This document shows, one piece after another, positions 17,667-24,997 of a stretch of DNA of 64,000 nt. Source of the DNA: Aquimarina latercula DSM 2041 (GTDB lineage: Bacteria; Bacteroidota; Bacteroidia; Flavobacteriales; Flavobacteriaceae); assembly GCF_000430645.1 (NCBI RefSeq), contig NZ_KE387185.1, forward strand, positions 1,151,780 through 1,215,779. The letters are read 5' to 3'. Position 1 is the stretch's first letter. The number at the start of each line of letters is the position of its first letter. A program made the translations under genes and the position numbers. A model generated the notes under the pieces. That model saw nothing but the letters and a program-made list of their open reading frames with translations. It did not search any database and was not told where the DNA came from.

Positions 17667-17882
17667 TTAATTTATTTCTGTTATTGTATATCCGTTAAGT
17701 TTGCTGAGCTGTTTTTGCAATTCAGCAATTGAAAGGTTTTCCTTCATCTTAATGAGTGTAGCCCCTTTTGGTGCTAGAAAAATTTCTGCTTTTTCTATGT
17801 TGGGATGTGCTTCTAAGTTTTTCTTGACGCGTGAAACACATCCACCACAACTAATACCGTTTATTTGAAATTTTTGCTTCAT
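17667..17882 (-). CDS. Heavy-metal-associated (HMA) domain protein, CopZ-like
   Basis: The 71-residue protein is a single HMA ferredoxin-like domain with metal ligands Cys12 and Cys15 in GISCGGC. It has no signal peptide, so it should be a cytoplasmic soft-metal chaperone, most likely for copper. It closely resembles the chaperone at 63388-63600 (NINCGGC). The gene lies in a run of small metal-related genes; no P-type ATPase is directly adjacent here. Confidence 0.85.
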   Translation of the reverse strand: MKQKFQINGISCGGCVSRVKKNLEAHPNIEKAEIFLAPKGATLIKMKENLSIAELQKQLSKLNGYTITEIN

Positions 17883-17894
17883 TGTTTTAAGTAT

Positions 17895-18158
17895 TTAGTG
17901 ATGTTGATGCCCTTTGTGTTCTTTTTTTGTCTCAGCCGAAGATGTTCCTTCACCATGTTTATGATTATTCTGTTTTTCAGAATGGTTATGCCCTCCATGG
18001 CCATGTGAGCCATGAGGCATAAATAGGTGGATGGCGAACATGAAAATGATGAAAATGAAGAGGGATGAACCGTCTCCTATACCAAATGATGGCGCTAAAA
18101 AGATGAACAGTAGTGGTAGGCCACATCCGATGACCATCCATATCCAGTGATTTTTCAT
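17895..18158 (-). CDS. Small membrane protein with His-rich tail
   Basis: I use ATG at 18158 (MKNHWIWMVIGCGLPLL), which puts the hydrophobic segment at the N-terminus; the longer open frame overlaps the upstream gene. The 87-residue protein has two membrane segments (about 4-21 and 30-47) and then a hydrophilic tail with more than 12 histidines (HGSHGHGGHNH and others). The tail should bind Zn, Cu or Ni. It is followed by the HMA gene. It resembles small proteins found with heavy-metal genes, but I cannot assign a named family. Confidence 0.7.
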   Translation of the reverse strand: MKNHWIWMVIGCGLPLLFIFLAPSFGIGDGSSLFIFIIFMFAIHLFMPHGSHGHGGHNHSEKQNNHKHGEGTSSAETKKEHKGHQHH

Positions 18159-18174
18159 TGTCTCTTTTTTTAGA

Positions 18175-18462
18175 TTAGTGATGTGAAGAATGGTCTTCTT
18201 CATTTGGTTGGGAACCCTCATCATTATTGTTCATCATATTTCCCGTCATTTTTTTGTTGCCCTGCATCATTTGCATGGCGTGATTATTGCCTCGCATAGT
18301 TGCCATGAATTCTGTCATGAAATCGTGGTTTTCTGAAATGGTTTTTATGATTTCACTCCGTGTTTCAGAATTTTCAAGCATTGCCTTTACATCAGTTTCT
18401 TGACTGCAACTGTTTAAGCTTAAAAGCCCAATCGCAGATAAAATAATTGCTAGTTTTTTCAT
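18175..18462 (-). CDS. Met/His-rich lipoprotein
   Basis: The 95-residue protein has a signal peptide with lipobox LNSC at residues 16-19. The mature part is rich in methionine and ends DHSSHH. Spaced Met and His residues suggest loose Cu+/Ag+ binding at the cell surface or in the periplasm. Its upstream gap (18463-18557) holds an imperfect inverted repeat and probably a promoter, so it may start the small-protein sub-operon. Family not recognised. Confidence 0.7.
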   Translation of the reverse strand: MKKLAIILSAIGLLSLNSCSQETDVKAMLENSETRSEIIKTISENHDFMTEFMATMRGNNHAMQMMQGNKKMTGNMMNNNDEGSQPNEEDHSSHH

Positions 18463-18503
18463 AATATTTGTTTTTAGTTAAACATTCATTTGTAATTAAT
18501 AAT

Positions 18504-18547
18504 CACATTCCCAAAATCCATTTTAAACTATAGGTAAGGGAAATGTG
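18504..18547. repeat. Imperfect inverted repeat between cytochrome and lipoprotein genes
   Basis: CACATTCCC at 18504-18512 pairs with GGGAAATGTG at 18538-18547, with one bulged A. The arms are separated by 25 bp. It lies just after the cytochrome c stop on the minus strand. No U-rich tail follows, so it is not a clear terminator; it may be an operator or an RNA-processing stem. Confidence 0.4.
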
Positions 18548-18557
18548 TTATAAGCTA

Positions 18558-18863
18558 TTAATTGGCAGATTTTAGAAATTCCAATATCTTATTACTTTCC
18601 TTTTCTGTTAAATTTGCCCGAACTCTCATATGTAAACTTATGGTCTCCCAATCAGTATCATTATAGTCTGCTGGTGAAGGTGCCAAATGACACCTGTTAC
18701 AAGTTTCTCCCCATAATTGTGCGCCAGATTTTTCAATTTTAAATTCGTCTTCAACATCTGTAACAGCTGTATATTTATCCTTTGTAGAGGAACAGCTTAC
18801 AATTACCGCCCCTGTTATAAGCAGCATTAAACCGATTAAAACTATTTTATATATTGTTTTCAT
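18558..18863 (-). CDS. Small c-type cytochrome, lipid-anchored
   Basis: I use ATG at 18863 (MKTIYKIVLIGLMLL). A longer frame would overlap the porin gene and has a poor start. The 101-residue protein has a lipobox IVSC and a single haem motif CNRCH around residue 57, with a downstream helix (LTEKESNKILEFLKSA) typical of cytochrome c. It probably carries electrons in the periplasm and could partner the cytochrome encoded at 20070-20501. It lies next to a porin gene. Confidence 0.8.
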   Translation of the reverse strand: MKTIYKIVLIGLMLLITGAVIVSCSSTKDKYTAVTDVEDEFKIEKSGAQLWGETCNRCHLAPSPADYNDTDWETISLHMRVRANLTEKESNKILEFLKSAN

Positions 18864-18885
18864 GATTTCTGTATTTATATGTTTA

Positions 18886-20073
18886 TTAGAATCCAATTGC
18901 CCAGTGTACAAAGAAGCCATTAGTTGTGCCACCACCATCATGACCACCAACAGCGTCGGTTGTCTGGTATGCCACTTTTATAACTGACCTCCAGGTTAGC
19001 CAATAGTTTAGCCCAAAGGCATATTGATCAGATTGTTCTTCCCATTCAGCGCCTTCCGGTGTATTGAGATTTGAATACCTACCAACGAGCTCTAACTTTT
19101 TCATGAAATCACTACTAGCCATTGTTGGACGATAGCTTATTTGGGCATAGAACGAGTTGCTTTTATTGTCGAAGGTATATTCCTCTTCATCTCCATCTTC
19201 ATGAACTTCGGTAAAAGTAGCATCATCAATATTAGAATTATTGTATTGTCCTTTAATATCAATAAACCCTTTAATAGCAGGTATTTGTTTTATAAAAGCA
19301 AAATCGATTGCATATAAGAACGCACCAACATTTTCGTAATCTGAATCTCTAGCGCCAACTTTACTTGTTGAATATGTAGAAAAACCTATTTCAGTTGAAG
19401 AATCTGCAAAAGGTAATAACCCAATACGTCCTCCAAAAGCTTTACTGTTATTGTTGTCTTCAAAATTTTGAAACAATAGCATTCCTGCTTCTTCAGGTTC
19501 TTCACTGCCATCCTTTAGTCTTGGACCATTTGTAGAATACACAGAATAATTCAATTTTGGTCCTCCAAGATCAAAAGCGCCTCGAAGTTCTACGCCAATG
19601 CCAGAAGAAGGTGCAATACCATCATGTCCAAAACCCAATGGCCTTGTGGGAAGCCTGTTTATCCAAGCTGGGTGTAATCTTTCCATAAACGTACCAAATG
19701 GAAGCAGAAACTTACCAGCTCTAACGGTCATGTTTTTATTAAGCACATACATGACGTCAGCATATTCTAAACCAACTTCAAGCTCATTACCTTCTAATAC
19801 AAACTCTAACTCTGCCTCGAACAGAAGCCTATCAGAATGTTTGAATAAAAAGATGGGTGCAAAGGCAGACCCTACATAAGATGATTCGGTTTCTTCATCA
19901 TTACTTAATGTATTCAGACCTGTATGGCCATAACCTCTAATCATAAACTGAGTTTTACTTGGTTTAAAAGGTTCTGAGGTTCTTGTACTATCAGTATTAA
20001 AATCATTATATGTTTGGCTAAATGCCATTTGAGTAAATACAATGATTACTGTTATTAGAATTAGCTTTTTCAT
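18886..20073 (-). CDS. Outer-membrane porin (OprO/OprP-like)
   Basis: The 395-residue protein has a signal peptide (cleavage after MAFSQ) and beta-barrel features: alternating aromatic strands and a C-terminal strand ending in phenylalanine (FVHWAIGF). Segments such as GYGHTGLN and LRAGKFLLPFGTFMERLHPAWI resemble phosphate-selective porin-like or anion porins in Bacteroidota. Its start overlaps the stop of the upstream cytochrome gene by 4 bp. The cytochrome-porin-cytochrome order suggests that it serves a respiratory or metal-redox function, but the substrate is unknown. Confidence 0.75.
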   Translation of the reverse strand: MKKLILITVIIVFTQMAFSQTYNDFNTDSTRTSEPFKPSKTQFMIRGYGHTGLNTLSNDEETESSYVGSAFAPIFLFKHSDRLLFEAELEFVLEGNELEVGLEYADVMYVLNKNMTVRAGKFLLPFGTFMERLHPAWINRLPTRPLGFGHDGIAPSSGIGVELRGAFDLGGPKLNYSVYSTNGPRLKDGSEEPEEAGMLLFQNFEDNNNSKAFGGRIGLLPFADSSTEIGFSTYSTSKVGARDSDYENVGAFLYAIDFAFIKQIPAIKGFIDIKGQYNNSNIDDATFTEVHEDGDEEEYTFDNKSNSFYAQISYRPTMASSDFMKKLELVGRYSNLNTPEGAEWEEQSDQYAFGLNYWLTWRSVIKVAYQTTDAVGGHDGGGTTNGFFVHWAIGF

Positions 20074-20501
20074 TGTTTAAGAGTTCTTAGATAATTAATA
20101 ATTTCCCAACGCTTTTTTTCTGGAATCGATGTCTTATAAGAGGGCATGGGTGATCGTCCTTGTTCTATTTTCCAAAATATTGCACCGTCTGACTGCGACT
20201 GAAAAGTTGGGCTTGTCAAATCCGCTGGTTTTGGTGTTAACCCTGCTCCGCCCATACCATCTCCTTTACCTTTTGGCCCATGGCATACAAAGCACAACAT
20301 CTTATACACTTTCTTACCTGAGGCTAGAGTTTTTGCATCTCCTTTTAAAGGATTTTGTATTTTATCTGCACTAGCAGGTGCTACCCATTTTTTTTGCTGT
20401 ACAGCTTCGTATTCATTTTTGGGATTATGAGTAAAACTTACAAACAAGACATACATCAAGCTCGCAAAAATGCTACTCACTAAGATTTGTTTTGTTTTCA
20501 T
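20070..20501 (-). CDS. Cytochrome c (class I)
   Basis: The 143-residue protein has an N-terminal signal or anchor, a haem-attachment motif CFVCHG near residue 73 (GKKVYKMLCFVCHGPKGKGDG) and the downstream methionine ligand region SPMPSYKTSIPEKKRWEIINYLRTL. It is a standard periplasmic monohaem cytochrome c. It is encoded first of a coupled cytochrome-porin-cytochrome group. Electron partners are unknown. Confidence 0.88.
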   Translation of the reverse strand: MKTKQILVSSIFASLMYVLFVSFTHNPKNEYEAVQQKKWVAPASADKIQNPLKGDAKTLASGKKVYKMLCFVCHGPKGKGDGMGGAGLTPKPADLTSPTFQSQSDGAIFWKIEQGRSPMPSYKTSIPEKKRWEIINYLRTLKQ

Positions 20502-20523
20502 AATTATTGATTTTGTTAGTTGT

Positions 20524-21126
20524 TTAGTTTATTTTTTTAATCTGCCATTTATCGTCGTTTCCTTTTACAGCAACCAAATTGGTAGAAACAAGTTTTGATG
20601 TTATTGGCGGTGGATTTTTCCTTTTTGTGTATTTCGGGGAAATATGTATGGCTAGTTGACTTAAGTGGTCAATTGTAGTTCCAATACTATCTATAACCAC
20701 TTCAAAATAATGATAATTGACAACGTCTTTTTTAAAAATATCATTATAGCCTATAATCTCTTTATGTACCGTTAGTGCTAGTGCCTTTCCTTCATTAAAA
20801 TTAATGGCATTAAGGAATTGGGGTTTAATAATAGTTACCCCTTTTTTATTTATATATCCGTAGTATAGAACCCCATCCTTTTGATGAGTAATCAAACATC
20901 TATCGTTTTTAAAAATTGGATAGTTGGCGTTGTCTGTTTTGGTGAGTACCAAATCATCTCTAAAATCAACGATTAATTTTCCGTTTAGGTCAATAAAACC
21001 CCATTGGCTTCCTTTTTTTACAGATGCAACCTCGTTATGAAAAGGTGATATATAATCTAAGTTTTCTAGAGTTTGAGCTATTCCAAAATATGGAATAAGC
21101 AGTAATGTAATGACAAATTTTTTCAT
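20524..21126 (-). CDS. WG-repeat secreted protein
   Basis: The 200-residue protein has a signal peptide (cleavage near GIAQ) and at least two WG-type repeats: QWGFIDLNGKLIVDF near residues 42-56 and YYGYINKKGVTIIKPQF near residues 92-108. WG repeats form beta-rich surface proteins of unknown role. It is 22 bp upstream of the cytochrome gene. Nothing in it suggests catalysis. Confidence 0.75.
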   Translation of the reverse strand: MKKFVITLLLIPYFGIAQTLENLDYISPFHNEVASVKKGSQWGFIDLNGKLIVDFRDDLVLTKTDNANYPIFKNDRCLITHQKDGVLYYGYINKKGVTIIKPQFLNAINFNEGKALALTVHKEIIGYNDIFKKDVVNYHYFEVVIDSIGTTIDHLSQLAIHISPKYTKRKNPPPITSKLVSTNLVAVKGNDDKWQIKKIN

Positions 21127-21197
21127 TTTTAGTTTGATTTAATTTGTTAAAATTAATGGTTGTACTAAACCTATATCTGCATAACTTTCGTTGTTTT

Positions 21198-21779
21198 TTA
21201 TATAATTTCATCGTAGAAGCTTCGTTCCCAATCCTCAGTATTTTTATAGTCTGTCATGCTCATTCCTGTTTCTGCTTTGAATTGTCTTGACAAGTGGTTT
21301 ACACTGCTATAGTCTAATAAGTAGCCTATATCAGAAAATGAATGCTGTTTTAGCTGAATGAGTTCCTTGACTTTTTCTATTTTTAATTTGATAAAGAACT
21401 TTTCAATAGTTATTTTTTCATTAGCAGAAAATAGTTTGCTTAACATTTTATAGTCACGGTGTAACGCTGAGGATAAGAGTTCTGAAGTCTTTACTTTTAT
21501 GTGCAACGGTAATTCAGCAAGTTCTTCTATTAGAAGAATTTTAATTCTTTCAACTATCATTTCCTCTTCACTTTGAACTATTTCAAAACCATTAGCGTGA
21601 AGCACATTTGCCACGTTTTCGGTAATTGTATTGTCATTTTCATGAGGTGCTTCCACCAATAGCCTTCCTAACTCTAGTGAGAGTACTGTAATACCCAATT
21701 CATGCAGCTCCTGCTTTATTACCTTCAGACATCTACTGCAGACCATATTCTTAATCCAAAATTCTTTTGGCGAACTCAT
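21198..21779 (-). CDS. AraC-type regulator with N-terminal HMA-like domain
   Basis: I use ATG at 21779 (MSSPKEFWIKNMVCSRC), because the paralogue at 40107 starts the same way. The longer frame from 21830 would read through a stem-loop. The 193-residue protein has an HMA-like N-terminus (residues 5-70, Cys14 and Cys17) and a C-terminal AraC helix-turn-helix (LDYSSVNHLSRQFKAETGMSMTDYK). A metal may bind the N-terminal Cys pair and alter DNA binding. Neighbours are a Cys-rich secreted protein and metal genes. The two-domain fusion is visible; the sensing role is inferred. Confidence 0.8.
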   Translation of the reverse strand: MSSPKEFWIKNMVCSRCLKVIKQELHELGITVLSLELGRLLVEAPHENDNTITENVANVLHANGFEIVQSEEEMIVERIKILLIEELAELPLHIKVKTSELLSSALHRDYKMLSKLFSANEKITIEKFFIKLKIEKVKELIQLKQHSFSDIGYLLDYSSVNHLSRQFKAETGMSMTDYKNTEDWERSFYDEII

Positions 21780-21820
21780 TATATAACTGGTATTGCCATT
21801 GCGCACTACGCTCAATAGTT

Positions 21821-21950
21821 TGTAAGGCATTGGCCTTACAGGTTTAATTTATTTGATAAATTATGTTGTTGGAAAACGAGTACAACAACGCTTAGCCAGA
21901 AGTAATTCTTTGGCTATAATTGAGTGTGCAGATTGATGCGTTCAATCTGC
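21821..21950. repeat. Cluster of five adjacent inverted repeats (structured intergenic element)
   Basis: Five stem-loops occupy 130 bp upstream of the HMA-AraC gene. TGTAAGGC/GCCTTACA is at 21821-21840 (4-nt loop). AATTTAT/ATAAATT is at 21846-21862 (3-nt loop). GTTGTTG/CAACAAC is at 21865-21889. TAGCCA/TGGCTA is at 21893-21916. GCAGATTGA/TCAATCTGC is at 21928-21950 (5-nt loop). No U-tract follows the stems on the minus strand. The element could be a structured 5' leader or a dispersed repeat. Confidence 0.7.
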
Positions 21951-21961
21951 AAGGAAGAAAA

Positions 21962-22384
21962 TCAAATTAAGTAAGTCTCGTGTAGAATATGTATCTCCTT
22001 GGATAGTAAGGGCGGCCTATACGCCTCAAAAGGAACTGTGTTTTTTTCTAGTCCTTCAAAAAGGTTGATATACGAGTAAATAAATGTATTTAAGAAAACT
22101 AAAGTGTCTACTTCTAAAATGGGATTTGATTTTTTAAAAGTATCACTAGCTTCTTTTAGAATAGTCTGATTGTCACAACAATCTTTTTCTTGTAAAGTGG
22201 AGCACTTTTTAAAAGGATTATCTTTTTTTTGAACCTTATCCTTACAGGCTTTAGCTTTACTGAAAAATGCCATATCTACTAATTTGTCACAGCAAAAATG
22301 CATGTTCACCGTAAAGGAAGTAGTTGACAACAATATAGATGCCGCCAAAAAGAAAGACAATATTTTAGTAAAAAATGTTTTCAC
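21962..22384 (-). CDS. Small Cys-rich secreted protein (paralogue of 25488-25907)
   Basis: The 140-residue protein uses a GTG start at 22384. It has a signal peptide (residues 1-28) followed by HFCCDKLVDMAFFSKAKAC, then a CCDN motif, FIYSYINLF and a C-terminal YRPPLL. It is clearly homologous to the plus-strand gene at 25488, sharing SFT-x3-H-(F/Y)-C, DxLVD, the CC pair, TFIYSYINLF and the PP motif. It has at least seven cysteines after the signal. I infer a periplasmic soft-metal-binding role. It lies between the FecA-like receptor and HMA-AraC genes. Confidence 0.75.
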   Translation of the reverse strand: MKTFFTKILSFFLAASILLSTTSFTVNMHFCCDKLVDMAFFSKAKACKDKVQKKDNPFKKCSTLQEKDCCDNQTILKEASDTFKKSNPILEVDTLVFLNTFIYSYINLFEGLEKNTVPFEAYRPPLLSKEIHILHETYLI

Positions 22385-22399
22385 ATTGTAAAGTTAAGA

Positions 22400-22414
22400 A
22401 ATTTTGTTTAACAT
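22400..22414 (-). promoter_or_regulatory. Shared upstream box of the Cys-rich gene pair, copy 1
   Basis: Read on the minus strand this is ATGTTAAACAAAATT, 16 bp before the GTG start of the Cys-rich gene. The identical 15-mer occurs at 25439-25453 before the paralogue. A -7-like TAACTTTA (one mismatch to TAnnTTTG) follows it. Likely a regulator site or conserved promoter upstream element. Confidence 0.5.
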
Positions 22415-22523
22415 TTGAAAAATTGATAAAATCAAATTAATATATTTAACACATTAAAAATCAGATATTTATGTTTGCAACCAATATTTTAATTATTCAA
22501 AAGTAATGTTAAAGGTTAAACAG

Positions 22524-22545
22524 AAATATGATATATATCATATTT
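22524..22545. promoter_or_regulatory. Perfect 22-bp AT-rich palindrome with TGAT-N4-ATCA core
   Basis: The 22 bases are their own reverse complement and contain TGATATATATCA. They lie 12 bp beyond the stop of the FecA-like receptor and about 140 bp upstream of the Cys-rich gene start. The TGAT-N4-ATCA arrangement is like Crp/Fnr-family sites, and a second copy of the core lies at 24921-24932. It may also act as a bidirectional hairpin. Confidence 0.5.
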
Positions 22546-22556
22546 TAGATTTTAAC

Positions 22557-24785
22557 TTAAAATCGATATCTGACTGCAAAATTAATCCCAAAGGGATGAC
22601 CAGGACGTAAACCTGCTGGTACGCGAGATACAGTGTACTCTGTGTCAAACAGGTTGATTACGTTTGTTGTTAGTGCAAAATTTTCATTGAGAAAATAGTG
22701 CGCAGATAAGTCAAAAATGAAATTAGAATCCACTTTGAAATTTTCTGGAATCGCTCCTGAACCAGCTCTAGTTCTAAATGCACCAGTATATCGTGAATTC
22801 AAGTTTACTTCAAATTTCTTATGCTGTAGACCTAATATTGCATTTAATTGATTTCTTGCAATGTATGGTATTTCATCCCCTTTGGTCACTACGCCATAAA
22901 TATCTTCGTTACTGTCAAAACTGGTCAGGAATTCGGTATCGGTAAGCGTATAGGAAATCGATAGAGGAAGTTTAAATTTCTCTGAGGTATTATATAGCAA
23001 ATTGTAATTTAGTAAAAATTCAATGCCGCTTACGCGAACTTCACCTGCATTAAATTGGTCAAGGCTTCCGGTACCCCCTGTTGCTGCCAAATCACTTCCC
23101 AGTAGATTTTTATAATCATTGTAGAACCCGACAAGTTCCCCTGAAAAACCTTTAAAACCAAATCGAGAACCCAGCTCATAATTAATACTTTCTTCGGCAT
23201 TTTGTCCTGGCGTATTGCTTGGTGGCGAAAACCCTTTGTGTACCCCACCGAAAACCGATATATAGTTATTGAATCTGTAATTTGCACCTATGCCTGGTAT
23301 CCACACATCTACATTGTTTTCGCGAATAGCTAAATCCTGACCAGTTCTGTTTGGGTCATTGGTGCCATAATCCGTTCGGGTAAGGGTTATATTTTCATAT
23401 CGCAAGCCAGGTGTTAAGGTCAGGTTCTTAATTTTAATTGTGTACAAGAGGTGCGTCGCCAATGCTTTTGCGCTACTTATACGATTGGCATCTGCACCCT
23501 TTTCGCCTACTGTAGTCCGTATTAATTCTTTATTTTGAAACGCATACCTGTCCACCCATTGAAATCGGTCCTCGTCATCTTCGTGGTAACGAATCCCTGC
23601 TTCCAGAGTTTGTAGCCAATCAGAACCCCATCGTAATTTGGCAATGGACTGAACACCATTTGACGTATATGTTCTGTTGTTTGCCTTTACGCCCATAACA
23701 TCGTCTTGGGTATTTTCATTACCCAAAATGGACTGGTATTCTAAGGGGTAATCCATTGGTGATGACAGAATATCACTAATGCTCACCCTTTCGCCTAAAT
23801 TTACGTCGTCCAATTTGTACCAATTCCGTTTGAACTTATTCAGGTAACCGGTAGTACTTATATTTAACGACGGGGATACCTGTATAAAATGGGTTAGCTG
23901 GTATTGTTGATGTTCGGCGTTCATTACATCTTCGGACGAGGCCCTGTATCTTCTATAAGGGTTTTCCTCAAAATCTTCATCCGTCAATCCCAAGTAAGTT
24001 TCGTTTGCCTCTTCTTCAGAATATTGGATTTTAAATGTTAACGACTGATATATTTTTGCATCTAAATTTGAGTTGACCCTAAACTTGGCCAAATAATCAG
24101 ATTTGTCAAACCCTGTATTGCCACCGCCATCAAGTTCTTTAAAACCATTGGAATTATAGTTGAAATAGTCTGTTACAAATCCAAAGTTTTTATAGCTATC
24201 ACCAATAACTAATTGTGTGTTTCTGGAATCATAATTTCCTACAGCAATTGAAGCCTTTCCAGAAAATTTGTCCGGGATTTGAGAAGACATCATATTAATG
24301 GCACCACCTGTAGTATTGGGTCCGTATTGAATTTGACTACTTCCTTTTAATATTTCTATGGCTTCCATTCGAGCTATTGTTGGAAAATAATAAGCGGCTG
24401 GGGCACTGTAAGGGGCTGGTGCAATGAGTACGCCGTCTTCCATCAAGTTGATTTTTGCACTACGCTCAGGCGATGTTCCTCTTAAACTTATATTTGGACG
24501 TAATCCAAATCCATCTTCTTCATAGATGTTAATTCCTGGAACTGTTTGTAAAACCCTATTGATATTAGTATAAGAGAATTTTTTTAATTCTTCTTTGGAG
24601 ATATAACTTGCAGAGCCAGTTTTGTTTTTAACTTCAAATCTACTACCGAGTATAGTATTTCCAGAGACAATAACCTCTTTTAACTGTTCCGTTTTTTGTT
24701 GGACAGTATCCTTTTTTGGGGGATTAGTTTGCGCCCATATATTTGTAAATTGTAAGATAAATAGTAGGAAAAATAGAGTTCTCAT
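22557..24785 (-). CDS. TonB-dependent outer-membrane receptor, FecA-like
   Basis: The 742-residue protein has a signal peptide (cleavage near IWAQ), a plug domain (about residues 45-160, with LQTVPGINIYEEDGFG and NISLRGTSPERS) and a 22-strand barrel ending in AVRYRF. The segment YLGLTDEDFEENPYRRY matches ferric dicitrate receptors of the FecA type. It takes up an iron chelate using TonB energy. No FecR/FecI pair is adjacent. Two 19-bp Fur-like palindromes flank its promoter, which supports iron regulation. Confidence 0.85.
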   Translation of the reverse strand: MRTLFFLLFILQFTNIWAQTNPPKKDTVQQKTEQLKEVIVSGNTILGSRFEVKNKTGSASYISKEELKKFSYTNINRVLQTVPGINIYEEDGFGLRPNISLRGTSPERSAKINLMEDGVLIAPAPYSAPAAYYFPTIARMEAIEILKGSSQIQYGPNTTGGAINMMSSQIPDKFSGKASIAVGNYDSRNTQLVIGDSYKNFGFVTDYFNYNSNGFKELDGGGNTGFDKSDYLAKFRVNSNLDAKIYQSLTFKIQYSEEEANETYLGLTDEDFEENPYRRYRASSEDVMNAEHQQYQLTHFIQVSPSLNISTTGYLNKFKRNWYKLDDVNLGERVSISDILSSPMDYPLEYQSILGNENTQDDVMGVKANNRTYTSNGVQSIAKLRWGSDWLQTLEAGIRYHEDDEDRFQWVDRYAFQNKELIRTTVGEKGADANRISSAKALATHLLYTIKIKNLTLTPGLRYENITLTRTDYGTNDPNRTGQDLAIRENNVDVWIPGIGANYRFNNYISVFGGVHKGFSPPSNTPGQNAEESINYELGSRFGFKGFSGELVGFYNDYKNLLGSDLAATGGTGSLDQFNAGEVRVSGIEFLLNYNLLYNTSEKFKLPLSISYTLTDTEFLTSFDSNEDIYGVVTKGDEIPYIARNQLNAILGLQHKKFEVNLNSRYTGAFRTRAGSGAIPENFKVDSNFIFDLSAHYFLNENFALTTNVINLFDTEYTVSRVPAGLRPGHPFGINFAVRYRF

Positions 24786-24797
24786 TTGTTATAAATT

Positions 24798-24816
24798 ATT
24801 TAGAATGATTTTAAAT
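24798..24816. promoter_or_regulatory. Fur-like 19-bp palindrome, site A
   Basis: ATTTAGAATGATTTTAAAT matches its own reverse complement at all but two symmetric positions. It lies in the leader of the FecA-like receptor gene, just upstream of its ATG and downstream of the -7 box. With site B it gives the shared pattern ATTTAnAATnATTnTAAAT, as expected for a Fur-type iron operator. Confidence 0.6.
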
Positions 24817-24821
24817 AAAGG

Positions 24822-24851
24822 CAAATATAAAATGATATTTTTAAAAACCAA
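24822..24851 (-). promoter_or_regulatory. Bacteroidota-type promoter of the FecA-like receptor
   Basis: On the minus strand a -33-like TTGG (24848-24851) is followed after 18 bp by TATATTTG (24822-24829), matching TAnnTTTG. The Fur-like sites lie immediately on both sides, so a bound repressor would cover the promoter. Confidence 0.6.
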
Positions 24852-24856
24852 GTATT

Positions 24857-24875
24857 ATTTATAATTATTCTAAAT
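24857..24875. promoter_or_regulatory. Fur-like 19-bp palindrome, site B
   Basis: ATTTATAATTATTCTAAAT lies just upstream of the -33 box of the FecA-like gene. The symmetry extends outward to a perfect 9-bp inverted repeat (24853-24861 with 24871-24879). Same pattern as site A, 59 bp away centre to centre. Confidence 0.6.
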
Positions 24876-24920
24876 AATATTTTATATCTCTAGATAATAG
24901 CTAGACAAATACAATAAATG

Positions 24921-24932
24921 TGATTTTTATCA
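24921..24932. promoter_or_regulatory. TGAT-N4-ATCA site in the divergent region
   Basis: TGATTTTTATCA lies 66 bp upstream of the plus-strand gene at 24998 and shares TATCATATTT with the palindrome at 22524-22545. Possible Crp/Fnr-family operator; short enough to be chance in AT-rich DNA. Confidence 0.35.
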
Positions 24933-24997
24933 TATTTCGCTAAAAAGCTGTTTATTAAATTTGTGAATTCAGTTTTTTAATCAAAAATGTATTTCCC

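Noticed and set aside
21780..21830. N-terminal extension of the HMA-AraC regulator (start at 21830)
   Set aside because: The paralogue begins at the equivalent of 21779, and the extra codons fall in an inverted repeat.
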